Shown here: one piece after another, positions 10,161 to 19,121 of the stretch | Numbering within the stretch: position 1 is the stretch's first letter | How the letters are laid out: every line of letters begins with the position of its first letter | Notes under the pieces: model-generated | The model's database searches: none | What the model saw: the letters and a program-made list of their open reading frames with translations, nothing else | Told to the model about the DNA's origin: nothing | Source: Nostoc mirabile CHAB5784 | GTDB lineage: Bacteria > Cyanobacteriota > Cyanobacteriia > Cyanobacteriales > Nostocaceae | Length of the DNA stretch: 64,000 bases | NCBI RefSeq assembly: GCF_020829645.1 | Contig: NZ_JAIVFS010000011.1 | Coordinates: forward strand, 78,960 to 142,959 | Reading direction: 5' to 3' | Translations under genes and position numbers: made by a program

Positions 10161-10318
10161 GGCAAAGGAGGAAAAAGGGTTGTTGTTATGACTGGAGGCA
10201 GAATCTCTAACTTGATGTCAAAGCTGGCTTTTTAAGTCAGGATTCGCTAAACTCACGCATATTAAATTTGCAATTAAATACTTTCAATTAGCAACTGCCA
10301 GAAGACTAGGATACCGAT

Positions 10319-11677
10319 GTGGGAAACAAAATACAATTTATAGATAGGCTGCGATTGGGTTTGGCGGTGTCAGTGGCAAAGAGTGTAACGTTTACAGTCC
10401 GATGTCTTCGACGGGCTGCGCCTACGCTCCGTCTGGGTGCTGGAAGTGTATTACCAGGCGCAATTGCTCGTCGCATTGAACCCCGACTTTTACAATTATT
10501 GAGTCAGCAAGTTAAAAACGGGGTGATTTTAATTGCTGGTACAAACGGCAAAACCACTACAGCGCTGCTTTTATGCACAATATTAGAACGCAAGGGTTTT
10601 CGCGTCACTCATAATTCTACAGGTGCAAATCTGGAAAATGGCTTGATGACGGCGCTGTTAGAAAGCACCAACTTACTAGGTACGCTAAATGCTGATTACG
10701 CCATTTTGGAAGTTGACGAAAATATTGTCCCAAGAGTATTAGCACCACTCCAGCCGCGAATTATTCTCTGTTTAAACTTGTTCCGTGACCAACTCGATAG
10801 GTACGGGGAAGTAGATACAATTAGTAAGCGTTGGACAAAAGTTATTTCTACCCTACCACCAGAAACAGTGGTAATTCCCAATGCTGATGACCCAACTTTA
10901 TCTAACCTCGGTCAGCAGTTACCCCAACGGGTGTTATTCTTTGGCTTGAATGAACCAGAACATTATTTAGAAGCAATTCCTCACGCTGTTGATTCTATTT
11001 ATTGTCCCAAATGTGGACATTCTCTAGATTACAAGGGTGTTTATTTGTCTCATTTGGGAGATTTTACTTGTCCCAAGTGTGGTTTTAGTAAAAGTAAGCC
11101 GACTCTTGAAAGTAGTGAATGGTCGCAAATTCTAGTTGGTTTGTACAACAAATATAATACTTTAGCTGCTGCTACTGCGGCTATTGAGTTGGGAGTTGAT
11201 GAAGTAACAATCAGAGATACTATTAATACCTTTCAAGCTGCCTTTGGTCGTGCAGAAGATTTGGTAATTAACGGTAAACGAGTGCGGATATTGTTATCAA
11301 AAAATCCTGTAGGAACCAATGAAACCATTCGCGTAGTTACTCAAAGCACAGATAAAACCACACTGCTAGTCTTGAACGATCGCACGCCCGATGGCACTGA
11401 TGTATCCTGGATTTGGGACGTGGATACCGAGAAATTAGTCGAACGCGGCGGGACTTTAGTAGTGAGTGGCGATCGCGTCTACGATATGGCACTACGTCTA
11501 CGTTACAGCCAAAAGTCCCCTGAGAGTAACTTAAATTTAATTGTCGAAGAAGATTTGCGACAAGCGATCGCTACTGCATTAGAGCATACACCAGAGAATG
11601 AAACTCTGCACATTCTGCCTACCTATTCAGCCATGCTAGAAGTGCGAGAAGTTTTGACTGGGCGGAAAATTCTTTAA
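10319..11677 (+). CDS. murT: Lipid II isoglutaminyl synthase, MurT subunit
   Basis: A Mur-ligase-type ATP-dependent subunit that, with GatD, amidates the D-glutamate of lipid II. The P-loop is GTNGKTT at residues 74-80. A four-cysteine zinc ribbon (CPKCG...CPKCG, about residues 229-255) is the hallmark insertion of MurT. The C-terminal DUF1727 region follows, with RTPDGTDVSWIWDVD. Length 452 aa is typical. The start is a GTG; an ATG two bases upstream is in another frame. Residues about 28-37 are encoded by an interspersed GC-rich repeat (10401-10427) that also occurs in hetF, apparently inserted in frame. gatD follows closely, so the two should be co-transcribed. Confidence 0.88.
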   Translation: MGNKIQFIDRLRLGLAVSVAKSVTFTVRCLRRAAPTLRLGAGSVLPGAIARRIEPRLLQLLSQQVKNGVILIAGTNGKTTTALLLCTILERKGFRVTHNSTGANLENGLMTALLESTNLLGTLNADYAILEVDENIVPRVLAPLQPRIILCLNLFRDQLDRYGEVDTISKRWTKVISTLPPETVVIPNADDPTLSNLGQQLPQRVLFFGLNEPEHYLEAIPHAVDSIYCPKCGHSLDYKGVYLSHLGDFTCPKCGFSKSKPTLESSEWSQILVGLYNKYNTLAAATAAIELGVDEVTIRDTINTFQAAFGRAEDLVINGKRVRILLSKNPVGTNETIRVVTQSTDKTTLLVLNDRTPDGTDVSWIWDVDTEKLVERGGTLVVSGDRVYDMALRLRYSQKSPESNLNLIVEEDLRQAIATALEHTPENETLHILPTYSAMLEVREVLTGRKIL

Positions 11678-11767
11678 ATTTGTCATTTGTCATTTGTCAT
11701 TGGTCATTTGTCATTTGTTATCAGTTATTTTCTATGCCCAATGCCCCATGCCCCATTCCCTAAATTT

Positions 11768-12583
11768 ATGAGTTATCAAAATTTGGAATTAACAATAGGT
11801 TGGTTGTACCCGACGCTGATGAGTACCTATGGCGATCGCGGTAATGTAATTACTATAGAACGTCGCGCCGAGTGGCGGGGATACGATGTTAAAGTGTTAC
11901 CCCTAGATCAAAATGCCACAGCCGCAGATATTAAAACTGTAGATGTAATCGTTGGTGGTGGCGCACAAGACCGTCAGCAAGAAATTGTCATGCGTGATTT
12001 GCAAGGTGCAAAAGCTGACGCGATGCGCGAGAAAATCGAAAATGCAACACCAGGAGTATTTACTTGTGGTTCACCCCAATTACTGGGACATTATTATGAA
12101 CCAGGCTTGGGACAACGGATTGATGGTTTAGGAATACTCGATTTAGTTTCCGTGCATCCTGGTGAAAATACTAAGCGCTGTATTGGTAACTTGGTAATTG
12201 AAGTGACAGCTTCACGCCTAGCGCGAGATTTAAAAGAGATGACGGGTAGCACACCATATTTGGTAGGCTTTGAAAATCACGGCGGACGCACCAAGTTGGG
12301 GAAAGTGGAAGCATTGGGGCGAGTGGTGTACGGTTTGGGAAATAATGGTGAAGATGGGACAGAAGGAGCATTTTATCAGAATGCGATCGCTACTTATTCT
12401 CACGGCCCTTTGTTACCGAAAAATCCCTTTGTCGCCGATTGGTTAATTCAAACAGCGCTGCGGCTAAAGTATCAGCAGGAAATTACCTTAAAACCTTTTG
12501 ACGATAGCCTCGCTATCCAAGCACGAGAAGCGATGTTTAAGCGATTGAAAGTGAGTTTACCAAGTCCTGCGGCAAAAGTTTAA
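11768..12583 (+). CDS. gatD: Lipid II isoglutaminyl synthase, GatD glutaminase subunit
   Basis: A class I glutamine amidotransferase-like subunit of 271 aa that releases ammonia from glutamine for MurT. The nucleophile Cys lies in FTCGSPQLLG (about residue 100) and the catalytic His in YSHGPLLPKN (about residue 212). The VGGGAQDRQQ and GFENHGGRT segments are typical of GatD. The frame is open upstream to 11687, but that part only translates GTCATTT tandem repeats, so the ATG at 11768 (MSYQNLELTIGWLYP) is the real start. It pairs with murT 90 bp upstream, a conserved arrangement. Confidence 0.88.
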   Translation: MSYQNLELTIGWLYPTLMSTYGDRGNVITIERRAEWRGYDVKVLPLDQNATAADIKTVDVIVGGGAQDRQQEIVMRDLQGAKADAMREKIENATPGVFTCGSPQLLGHYYEPGLGQRIDGLGILDLVSVHPGENTKRCIGNLVIEVTASRLARDLKEMTGSTPYLVGFENHGGRTKLGKVEALGRVVYGLGNNGEDGTEGAFYQNAIATYSHGPLLPKNPFVADWLIQTALRLKYQQEITLKPFDDSLAIQAREAMFKRLKVSLPSPAAKV

Positions 12584-12599
12584 ATTTTCGTGTTTTTCT

Positions 12600-12624
12600 C
12601 GTTCCCTGACTTTCACAGGGAACG
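12600..12624. terminator. Stem-loop after gatD, possible terminator
   Basis: The inverted repeat gttccctg / cagggaac has a 7-nt loop, 17 bp after the gatD stop. There is no U-run after it on the plus strand, so intrinsic termination is doubtful. It may only protect the 3' end. Confidence 0.35.
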
Positions 12625-12678
12625 CGATTCCCCGGTTTCGCATGGGAAGGTGTGACAAACGCCCCATCAGCCTTGATT

Positions 12679-13104
12679 TCATGTTTCCTTGTCTACAACT
12701 ACTAACCCCACACCGCAACGAGTCGCCGCCTCTGCTAACCGAGTATCAAGAGTTGCTAACGGCAATTGTAACCGCAACGCCAATTCTAAATAAGCTGCGT
12801 CATAAGCTGCTAAACCTTCCTGTCGTGCTAGCTTCAAGGTTGCATCCAACGCCTTTGCATCCGTAAATAAATCAACCTGAATTAATAGTGACTGTAACAA
12901 AGCAATAGCTTGCTCAGATTGTTTTTTAGTCATACGGTTACGTCGTTCAGCCACGACAAGAGTATTCGCAATCTCCAGCGACCAAATTCCTGGTACAAAA
13001 GCTTCAGAATCTGGCATCATTGCCAGTATGGCATTAGCATAATCATCGTTTTCATCCACTAAACACCAGCTAATTGCTACAGAACAATCCAAAACAAACT
13101 CCAT
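12679..13104 (-). CDS. PIN-domain toxin, VapC-like
   Basis: A 141-aa PIN-domain ribonuclease. Acidic active-site residues are visible: D6 in FVLDCSVA, E44 in WSLEIANTL, and D100 and D119 in the LAAYDAAYLELA and LATLDTRLAEAA segments. The start ATG overlaps the stop of the upstream small gene by one base (13104), as in a translationally coupled antitoxin-toxin operon. By family knowledge it should cleave RNA when free of its partner. The target is unknown. Confidence 0.82.
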   Translation of the reverse strand: MEFVLDCSVAISWCLVDENDDYANAILAMMPDSEAFVPGIWSLEIANTLVVAERRNRMTKKQSEQAIALLQSLLIQVDLFTDAKALDATLKLARQEGLAAYDAAYLELALRLQLPLATLDTRLAEAATRCGVGLVVVDKET

Positions 13105-13394
13105 TAAAACCTTCGCCCCTCTTCAAGCATTTCGCGGATTGAGGTTTTATCTAAGGCTACTTCTCGCCGCAGTTGTTGCATTTTGGCAATTGCTTCTTGA
13201 ATTGATTTTTTTGTCGTCGGCTTTCCCCAAGCGTTATATTGCAGTATAGTGTCATCGCATGGTGCAAGGTCTGTTTTATCTAACGGCTGCACAACTACCA
13301 CTACTTCTACAGATGTATCTTTATAATCAGTGGGTGTCTGAATGTGCAATATCCCATCTGTCCCAATATGCGATCGCAATTTTTTTGTTTCCAT
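13104..13394 (-). CDS. Antitoxin partner of the VapC-like toxin
   Basis: A 96-aa protein beginning METKKLRSHIGTDGILHIQ. It has a strand-rich N-terminal half and a charged helical C-terminal half (IQEAIAKMQQLRREVALDKTSIREMLEEGRRF), the usual layout of an antitoxin whose tail wraps the toxin. The ATG at 13394 is preferred; the frame extends to 13451 but those codons do not look coding. It overlaps vapC by one base. By analogy with VapBC modules it should repress its own promoter, though no operator was identified. Confidence 0.72.
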   Translation of the reverse strand: METKKLRSHIGTDGILHIQTPTDYKDTSVEVVVVVQPLDKTDLAPCDDTILQYNAWGKPTTKKSIQEAIAKMQQLRREVALDKTSIREMLEEGRRF

Positions 13395-13496
13395 TTTTAC
13401 CCCCAGGAAATTATATAATTTTTCGTTTCCTGGATTTGACAGGTAATGCAATTCAGGAGACTCTGCTTTTCATTTTAAATTAACAAAGGGCAAAGT

Positions 13497-14120
13497 ATGA
13501 TTCAAGCTTTAACCAAACAAGTAACCTTTGACGATTTTATCGCCTGGTATCCTGAATCTTCAGACAGGCATTATGAACTACATGATGGGGTAATTGTTGA
13601 AATGCCTAAACCAAAAGGGAAGCACTCAGAGATAGCCGGGTTCATCAATGGTTCTTTGTTTATTGAAATCACCCGTTTGTCTATTCCTTGTTTTATCCCT
13701 AAAGAATGCGTCATCAAGTCACTTAACACTGATTCAGGTTATGAACCAGATGTCATCGTTCTTGATAGACAAGCTGTTAGAGATGAACCTCGTTGGAAAA
13801 AAGAATCTATCATTACGCGGGGTAGTTCCGTCAAGTTGGTTGTAGAAGTTGTTTCAACCAACTGGAGTGATGATTATGCTTTAAAGCTAGAAGATTACGA
13901 GTCTTTGGGCATTCCTGAATATTGGATTGTAGATTATCTAGGTTTAGGTGGTAGGCGCTTTATTGGCAATCCTAAACAACCAACTATCTCGATTTACCAA
14001 CTAATTGAAGGCGAGTATCAAGTTAGGCAATTTAGGGGAAATGATCGCATTCAGTCGCTAGCGTTCCCAGAGTTGAATTTAACTGCTGAACAGATTTTTC
14101 GGGCTGGAGAAGTTGCGTGA
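13497..14120 (+). CDS. Uma2-family putative nuclease (copy 1)
   Basis: A 207-aa protein of the Uma2/DUF820 family, a PD-(D/E)XK-type fold greatly expanded in cyanobacteria. Visible motifs are the YELHDGVIVEM start of the core, the catalytic D in YEPDVIVLD, and VVEVVSTNW followed by DDYALKLEDYESLGIPEYWIVD. Function is not established; transposon-linked or repair roles are guesses. It starts with an ATG downstream of the vapBC-type pair, on the opposite strand. A paralogue follows 53 bp downstream. Confidence 0.85.
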   Translation: MIQALTKQVTFDDFIAWYPESSDRHYELHDGVIVEMPKPKGKHSEIAGFINGSLFIEITRLSIPCFIPKECVIKSLNTDSGYEPDVIVLDRQAVRDEPRWKKESIITRGSSVKLVVEVVSTNWSDDYALKLEDYESLGIPEYWIVDYLGLGGRRFIGNPKQPTISIYQLIEGEYQVRQFRGNDRIQSLAFPELNLTAEQIFRAGEVA

Positions 14121-14172
14121 TTTAGGTGGCTAAGGTTTAAATTTTTATCTGACTTTAAAGCAAGAGGAAAGT

Positions 14173-14796
14173 ATGACTCAAACCTTACGCAAACTAGTAA
14201 CATTTGATGAATTTATCGCTTGGTATCCAGAAAACTCACAACGACGCTATGAACTGCATGACGGAGTAATTGTCGAAATGGCTCCTCCCACAGGTGAACA
14301 TGAACAAATTGTTGGATTTTTAGTTGGGGAAATAGTTACAGAATACAAACGTTTAAAACTACCTTATTTCATCCCCAAAACAGCATTCATTAAACCGAAT
14401 CAGAGCGAAGCAGCTTACTCACCAGATGTACTGTTGTTGAATAACTCTAATTTAGTAAATGAACCTCTGTGGAAAAAAGAATCTACTGTAAGCCAAGCGG
14501 CATCAATTCCTTTAGTAATTGAAGTGGTAAGTACCAACTGGCGAGACGACTATTTTACCAAAGCAGGTAAATATGAAGAGGTCGGAATACCTGAATATTG
14601 GATTGTAGACTATTTAGGTTTAGGTGGTAGGAACTTTATTGGCAATCCTAAACAACCAACTATTTCGATTTACCAACTAATTGAAGGTGAGTATCAAGTT
14701 AGGCAATTTAGGAGAAGCGATCGCATTGACTCGCTAGCGTTCCCAGAGTTGAATTTAACTGCTGAACAGATTTTTCAGGCTGGAGAAGTCGTGTAA
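14173..14796 (+). CDS. Uma2-family putative nuclease (copy 2)
   Basis: Also 207 aa, with the same motifs: YELHDGVIVEM, YSPDVLLL, VIEVVSTNW, and YEEVGIPEYWIVD. The ATG has a good upstream purine-rich site (agaggaaagt). The last ~200 bp is almost identical to copy 1, whereas the first two thirds is clearly diverged. That pattern suggests gene conversion between the tandem genes rather than a simple recent duplication. Confidence 0.85.
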   Translation: MTQTLRKLVTFDEFIAWYPENSQRRYELHDGVIVEMAPPTGEHEQIVGFLVGEIVTEYKRLKLPYFIPKTAFIKPNQSEAAYSPDVLLLNNSNLVNEPLWKKESTVSQAASIPLVIEVVSTNWRDDYFTKAGKYEEVGIPEYWIVDYLGLGGRNFIGNPKQPTISIYQLIEGEYQVRQFRRSDRIDSLAFPELNLTAEQIFQAGEVV

Positions 14797-14822
14797 AAAA
14801 CGGCTAAAGACCAATAATACTT

Positions 14823-15141
14823 GATCCTCCCTAACCCTCCTTAAAAAGGAGGGAACTAAGCCCCCCTTTTTAAGGCAGGGCTGTTTCATTCCCCAAAGAG
14901 CTTTAAAAATCAAGGGTTCTAGCAATTAAAAATTGGTTATTTTGTTACCAGCGTGCCGATAAAATGAACTATTTTACTGATATTTAAGGGCTTAAATGTT
15001 CATCTTATTGTCACCCTTATTTACAATTTTATCGCTAACCATCTTGACAAATCCTGTTTGAAATGGAATGAAACAGCCCTGCCTTTTTAAGGGGGGTTGG
15101 GGGGATCTTCAAAATATTAAAACTTTAACCGAACCGTATTG
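14823..15141. repeat. Composite GATCC...GGGGGGATC / ACCGAACCGTATTG repeat interrupted by a MITE
   Basis: The outer sequence is the same palindromic family as 8451-8586: a ccccccttttt-aagg core, ggggggttggggggatc, and the taaccgaaccgtattg end. It is split by a 206-bp element (14876-15081). The whole 14797-15178 gap is explained by these two repeats. Confidence 0.7.
14876..15081. mobile_element. MITE with perfect 17-bp inverted ends and 11-bp target duplication
   Basis: The left end CAGGGCTGTTTCATTCC and the right end GGAATGAAACAGCCCTG are exact inverses. Both sides are flanked by CCTTTTTAAGG (14865-14875 and 15082-15092), an 11-bp direct repeat. Removing the element and one repeat restores the host palindrome. 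There is no ORF, so it must have been moved by a transposase elsewhere. A target duplication of about 11 bp fits IS4-type transposases better than IS630 or IS5, but that is inference. Confidence 0.85.
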
Positions 15142-15178
15142 AGAGTCATTACAACTCATTAATGAGTGACAAACACTC

Positions 15179-15574
15179 GTGCGCGAGTCTGAAATACTCA
15201 TCTACAAGGCTCAAATACTCATTCACAAGTTCCAAGTATTCGTGAATGAGTCTCAAAAACTCGTCCATGAGTATTTGAGATTCATCGACAAATTACAAAG
15301 ACTCGTGAACCGACAAAATATCCTCATTAATCGGCAAAATATCCTCATTAATCGGCAAAATATACTCATTAACTGGCAAAATATACTCGTTAACCAGCAA
15401 AATATCCTCTTTAACCGGCAAAATATACTCGTTAACCAGCAAAATATCCTCTTTAACCGGCAAAATATACTCATTAACTGGCAAAATATACTCGTTCATG
15501 AGTATCAAAGACTCATTAACGGAGTTCATAGCCCCATTAATGAGTATCAAAGACTCGTTTACAAGCTAATCTGA
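15179..15574 (+). CDS. Heptapeptide-repeat ORF (xxQxLIN), doubtful gene
   Basis: A 131-codon frame made of about eighteen 7-residue repeats with consensus [RKE]xQxL[IV][NH]. The central nine units are near-identical 21-bp repeats (about 15312-15500). Outer units differ in DNA but keep the 21-bp period and the hydrophobic L-[IV] pair. The pattern could give a regular helical or coiled-coil rod. Against it: the start is a GTG with no clear ribosome-binding site, and because the unit length is a multiple of three, two antisense frames are open too. It could be a non-coding tandem array. Confidence 0.4.
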   Translation: MRESEILIYKAQILIHKFQVFVNESQKLVHEYLRFIDKLQRLVNRQNILINRQNILINRQNILINWQNILVNQQNILFNRQNILVNQQNILFNRQNILINWQNILVHEYQRLINGVHSPINEYQRLVYKLI

Positions 15575-15699
15575 GTCATTGGTAATGATAAATTATTTTT
15601 AGATTCAGTAAAAATTATTAACACTCGTGTAGTCTTACACAAGATAGTAGATTGCTTTGATATCTTGCAGCATTCTTAATTAGTAGCCGCGATCGCCTG

Positions 15700-15815
15700 A
15701 AACTCGAAGTTCTAGGAACCAATAGCCAAAGCCACTCAAGTAGACTAAAACCTAAGTCTAAAAAGAATTTAGTCCTCTCAAGAGGACTTTCGCTATCAGC
15801 CATAGGTTTCTAACC
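15700..15815. repeat. Interspersed repeat with AGTCCTCTcaAGAGGACT hairpin
   Basis: A short perfect palindrome (agtcctct/agaggact) is followed by tttcgctatcagccataggt and a ggtttctaacct mini-hairpin, the layout of a common Nostoc interspersed repeat. The remaining 15575-15926 sequence shows no gene. Confidence 0.5.
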
Positions 15816-15926
15816 TGTGGCGGTTGCTGGGATTAGTGCAAAATATTAGTGGTTGTTAGTGGTTGCGAAATTGTCCAGCGAATCAGGGGCATTACATAGA
15901 ATTTTCGTTAACAGGTGAACTTCAGT

Positions 15927-18900
15927 ATGGCAAACAGGTGTCAACATTTATTTGAAAAAATCCGAGAAGCGAAAGAGAAACGGCTTAAAGAATTAGATTT
16001 AAGCAATGATTGGAATACTGACGCCAAGGAAAAATTAACAGAGATTCCTGCTGAGGTGTTTGAACTGGAATGGTTGGAGGTTTTCAATTTAAGCTTCAAC
16101 GAATTAACGACACTGCCAGAAGCGATCGCCCGCCTGCAACAACTCACTTCCCTGAATTTAATCGGCAACGAATTAACGACACTGCCAGAAGCAATCGCCC
16201 GCCTGCAACAACTTACTACCCTGCATTTAAGGGACAACCGATTAACAACGCTGCCAGAAGCGATTGCCCACCTGCAACAACTCACTTCCCTGGATTTAAG
16301 GGGCAACAAATTAACGACGCTGCCAGAAGCGATCGCCCACCTGCAACAACTCACTTCCCTGGATTTAAGCTTCAACGAATTAACAACGCTGCCAGAAGCG
16401 ATCACCCACCTGCAACAACTCACTTCTCTGAATTTAAGGGACAGCCAATTAGCGACGCTGCCAGAAGCGATCGCCCACCTGCAACAACTCACTTCTCTGA
16501 ATTTAAGGGACAACCAACTAACGACGCTGCCAGAAGTGATCGCCCACCTGCAACAACTTACTTCCCTGGATTTAAACGGCAACAAATTAACGACGCTGCC
16601 AGAAGCGATCGCCCGCCTGCAACAACTCATCACCCTGGATTTAAGCCGCAACAAATTAACAACGCTGCCAGAAGCGATCGCCCGCCTGCAACAACTCATC
16701 ACCCTGGATTTAAGCCGCAACCGATTAACAACACTGCCAGAAGCCATCACCCGCCTAGAACAACTCACTTCCCTGGATTTAAGCCGCAACCGATTAACAA
16801 CACTGCCAGAAGCCATCACCCGCCTGCAACAACTCACTTCCTTGGATTTAAGCTTCAACCAATTAACGACACTGCCAGAAGTGATCGCCCGCCTGCAACA
16901 ACTTACTTCCCTGGATTTAAACGGCAACAAATTAACGATGCTGCCAGAAGCGATTACCAGTCTGCAACAACTCACTTCCCTGAATTTAAACTACAATCCC
17001 ATCGAGAAGCCACCGCAAGAAGTTGTTGAAAAAGGTATTAAGGCGATTAAGGATTATCTCCGACAAATACAAGTAGAAGGTACAGATTATCTGTGCGAAG
17101 CAAAGTTACTAATTGTCGGCGAAGGAGGAGCAGGGAAGACAACACTGGCAAAGAAAATTGAAAACCAAAATTATAAACTCCGAGAGGAAGACTCTACGAA
17201 GGGAATTGAGGTAATCCAGTGGCATTTTCCAATGGAAAATAGGCGAGAATTTCGAGTCAATGTCTGGGATTTTGGTGGGCAAGAGATTTACCATGCGACT
17301 CACCAGTTTTTCCTCACCAAGCGTTCCCTCTACGTTTTAGTGGCAGATACGCGCAAGGAAGACACTGATTTTCATTACTGGTTGAATGTGGTGGAACTGT
17401 TAAGTGATAACAGTCCACTGCTAATCATTAAAAATGAGAAGCAAAACCGCCACCGAGAAATCAATGAACGTGAGTTACGGGGACAGTTTACTAATTTGAA
17501 GGAGACTTTACCAACAAACCTTGCTGACAATAAAGGTTTAGAAAAAGTTTTAGAACAAATCAAGCATTATATTAAAAACCTGCCCCATATTGGCAATCCT
17601 CTTCCAAAAACCTGGGTTAGAGTCCGGGAAGCTTTGGAGAGTGACGCACGCAATTACATCAGCTTGGATGAATACCTGAACATCTGCCAACAAAATGGGT
17701 TCACCCAAAGAAATTACAAGTTGCAGTTGAGCAGCTATCTGCACGATTTTGGAGTATGCTTGCATTTCCAAGAAGACCCACTTTTGAACAAAACCGTCAT
17801 CCTCAAACCCAAGTGGGGAACTGATGCAGTCTACAAAGTGCTGGATAATGAAAAGGTGATTCGTAACCTGGGCAGTTTTACCCGGTCTGATTTGGCAAAC
17901 ATCTGGTGTGAAGACGAATACACCACGATGCATGATGAACTCTTGCGCCTGATGATCAACTTCAAACTGTGCTACGAAATTCCTAGAAGCCAAGGAAAGT
18001 ATATTGCGCCACAATTGCTATCTGCTAATCAACCTTCCTATGATTGGAATGAAACTAACAACCTGATTCTGCGTTACACCTACGAGTTCATGCCCAAAGG
18101 CATCATCACCCAATTCATCGTCGCCATGCATGAGTTGATTAATGAACAAAAATGTGTTTGGAAAAGTGGGGTTGTTCTCAGTAAAGACCAGACGAAAGCA
18201 GAGGTAATTGAATATTACAGCAAGCGGGAGATTAAGATTCGATTCTCAGGTCATTACAAAAGAGATTTGATGACCATAGTTACACATGAACTCGATAAAA
18301 TTCATACCTTGTATAAGCGACTGAAGTACAACAAGTTAATCCCCTGTAATTGCTACAACATCTGCAAAGATAGCCAAGAACCACACTTTTACCCCTTTGA
18401 GATATTGCGACAGTTTGTAGCTGATAACCAAGAAGGCATTCAATGTCAAAAAAGCTATCAAATGGTTAAGGTGTCGGGCTTAATTGATGATGTGATAAAG
18501 GGGGGTAAAGAGAGGTTTTTTGTAGAGCAGTTAAGGGTTGAACCAAATCCTCCTCAATCTCCGCAAATATCATCTAATATAAATATCAACCTAAATCAAG
18601 TTCAAGAACAAAATCAAATTCGTCAAAAGGAAACTAAATCAATGTCAACAGTAAATCATCAATATGGCTCTGGGGATAACATTGGTAGCGATAAAGTTAT
18701 GCGTGATAAAATCGGCACTCAAATCAACAACTCACAAAACTTGGCACAAGCTGCAAAAGATATTAAAGAACTTTTAGATGAACTGTCACAGGAATATTCT
18801 AATACTGCGATTGTTGGCGTCAAAGCAGTAGAAGAAATAGAACAGAAGCCAAAATTGAAAGCTCGAATTATCAATGCCCTGAAAGAAGCAGGATCAGAAG

Positions 18901-18974
18901 CTCTGGAAAAAGCAGTTGATCATCCTGCTGTTAGCATTGTCATAGCAGCCGCCAAGGGCTTTATGGATACCTGA
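15927..18974 (+). CDS. Roco protein: leucine-rich repeats, Roc GTPase, COR domain
   Basis: A 1015-aa signalling GTPase. After a short helical start it has thirteen 23-residue LRR units (about 60-358) of the form [23 protein letters not shown]. The Roc domain has Walker [10 protein letters not shown] (near 397) and switch II WDFGGQE (near 447). The COR dimerisation domain spans about 560-780. The C-terminal part is Asn/Gln-rich, then [14 protein letters not shown] and a helical bundle with [13 protein letters not shown], a tail shared by other cyanobacterial NTPase/effector proteins. ATG 15927 has AGGTGA 8 bases upstream and is preferred to the GTG at 15915. The Roc motif NKxD is altered: IIKNEKQN stands where it would be expected. 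The signal and partners are unknown. Confidence 0.88.
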   Translation: MANRCQHLFEKIREAKEKRLKELDLSNDWNTDAKEKLTEIPAEVFELEWLEVFNLSFNELTTLPEAIARLQQLTSLNLIGNELTTLPEAIARLQQLTTLHLRDNRLTTLPEAIAHLQQLTSLDLRGNKLTTLPEAIAHLQQLTSLDLSFNELTTLPEAITHLQQLTSLNLRDSQLATLPEAIAHLQQLTSLNLRDNQLTTLPEVIAHLQQLTSLDLNGNKLTTLPEAIARLQQLITLDLSRNKLTTLPEAIARLQQLITLDLSRNRLTTLPEAITRLEQLTSLDLSRNRLTTLPEAITRLQQLTSLDLSFNQLTTLPEVIARLQQLTSLDLNGNKLTMLPEAITSLQQLTSLNLNYNPIEKPPQEVVEKGIKAIKDYLRQIQVEGTDYLCEAKLLIVGEGGAGKTTLAKKIENQNYKLREEDSTKGIEVIQWHFPMENRREFRVNVWDFGGQEIYHATHQFFLTKRSLYVLVADTRKEDTDFHYWLNVVELLSDNSPLLIIKNEKQNRHREINERELRGQFTNLKETLPTNLADNKGLEKVLEQIKHYIKNLPHIGNPLPKTWVRVREALESDARNYISLDEYLNICQQNGFTQRNYKLQLSSYLHDFGVCLHFQEDPLLNKTVILKPKWGTDAVYKVLDNEKVIRNLGSFTRSDLANIWCEDEYTTMHDELLRLMINFKLCYEIPRSQGKYIAPQLLSANQPSYDWNETNNLILRYTYEFMPKGIITQFIVAMHELINEQKCVWKSGVVLSKDQTKAEVIEYYSKREIKIRFSGHYKRDLMTIVTHELDKIHTLYKRLKYNKLIPCNCYNICKDSQEPHFYPFEILRQFVADNQEGIQCQKSYQMVKVSGLIDDVIKGGKERFFVEQLRVEPNPPQSPQISSNININLNQVQEQNQIRQKETKSMSTVNHQYGSGDNIGSDKVMRDKIGTQINNSQNLAQAAKDIKELLDELSQEYSNTAIVGVKAVEEIEQKPKLKARIINALKEAGSEALEKAVDHPAVSIVIAAAKGFMDT
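16104..17000 (+). repeat. 69-bp minisatellite encoding 13 LRR units
   Basis: Thirteen tandem 69-bp units, each one LRR, are so alike in DNA that frame +2 and the antisense strand also stay open for about 1 kb. Variation is concentrated at the solvent-face residues (SFNE, RDNR, RGNK, SRNK). The array looks recently amplified and is likely variable in copy number between strains. Confidence 0.9.
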
Positions 18975-19121
18975 ATATATCTTGATTTATCCAGAGTACA
19001 CAGCAACTTTCCTCGGCTATTTTGAAGTAATTAAATAGTTACTTGGGTAATAACTTATAAAACAAATTACCCTTTACTAACCAGTTAATTTGGAATTTTA
19101 ACTCCTAACTCCTAACTCCTT

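Noticed and set aside
15312..15500. CRISPR array
   Set aside because: Units of 21 bp are contiguous with no unique spacers.
15253..15550. Minus-strand ORFs across the heptapeptide array
   Set aside because: Mirror frames of a 21-bp array; they lack start signals and the pattern of the plus frame.
15618..15803. Small minus ORF upstream of the Roco gene
   Set aside because: Falls in an interspersed hairpin repeat.
15941..16975. 344-codon antisense ORF over the LRR gene
   Set aside because: An artefact of the 69-bp period, which keeps other frames open.
16070..17029. 319-codon ORF in another plus frame of the LRR array
   Set aside because: Same cause; its sequence is a shifted reading of the LRR units.
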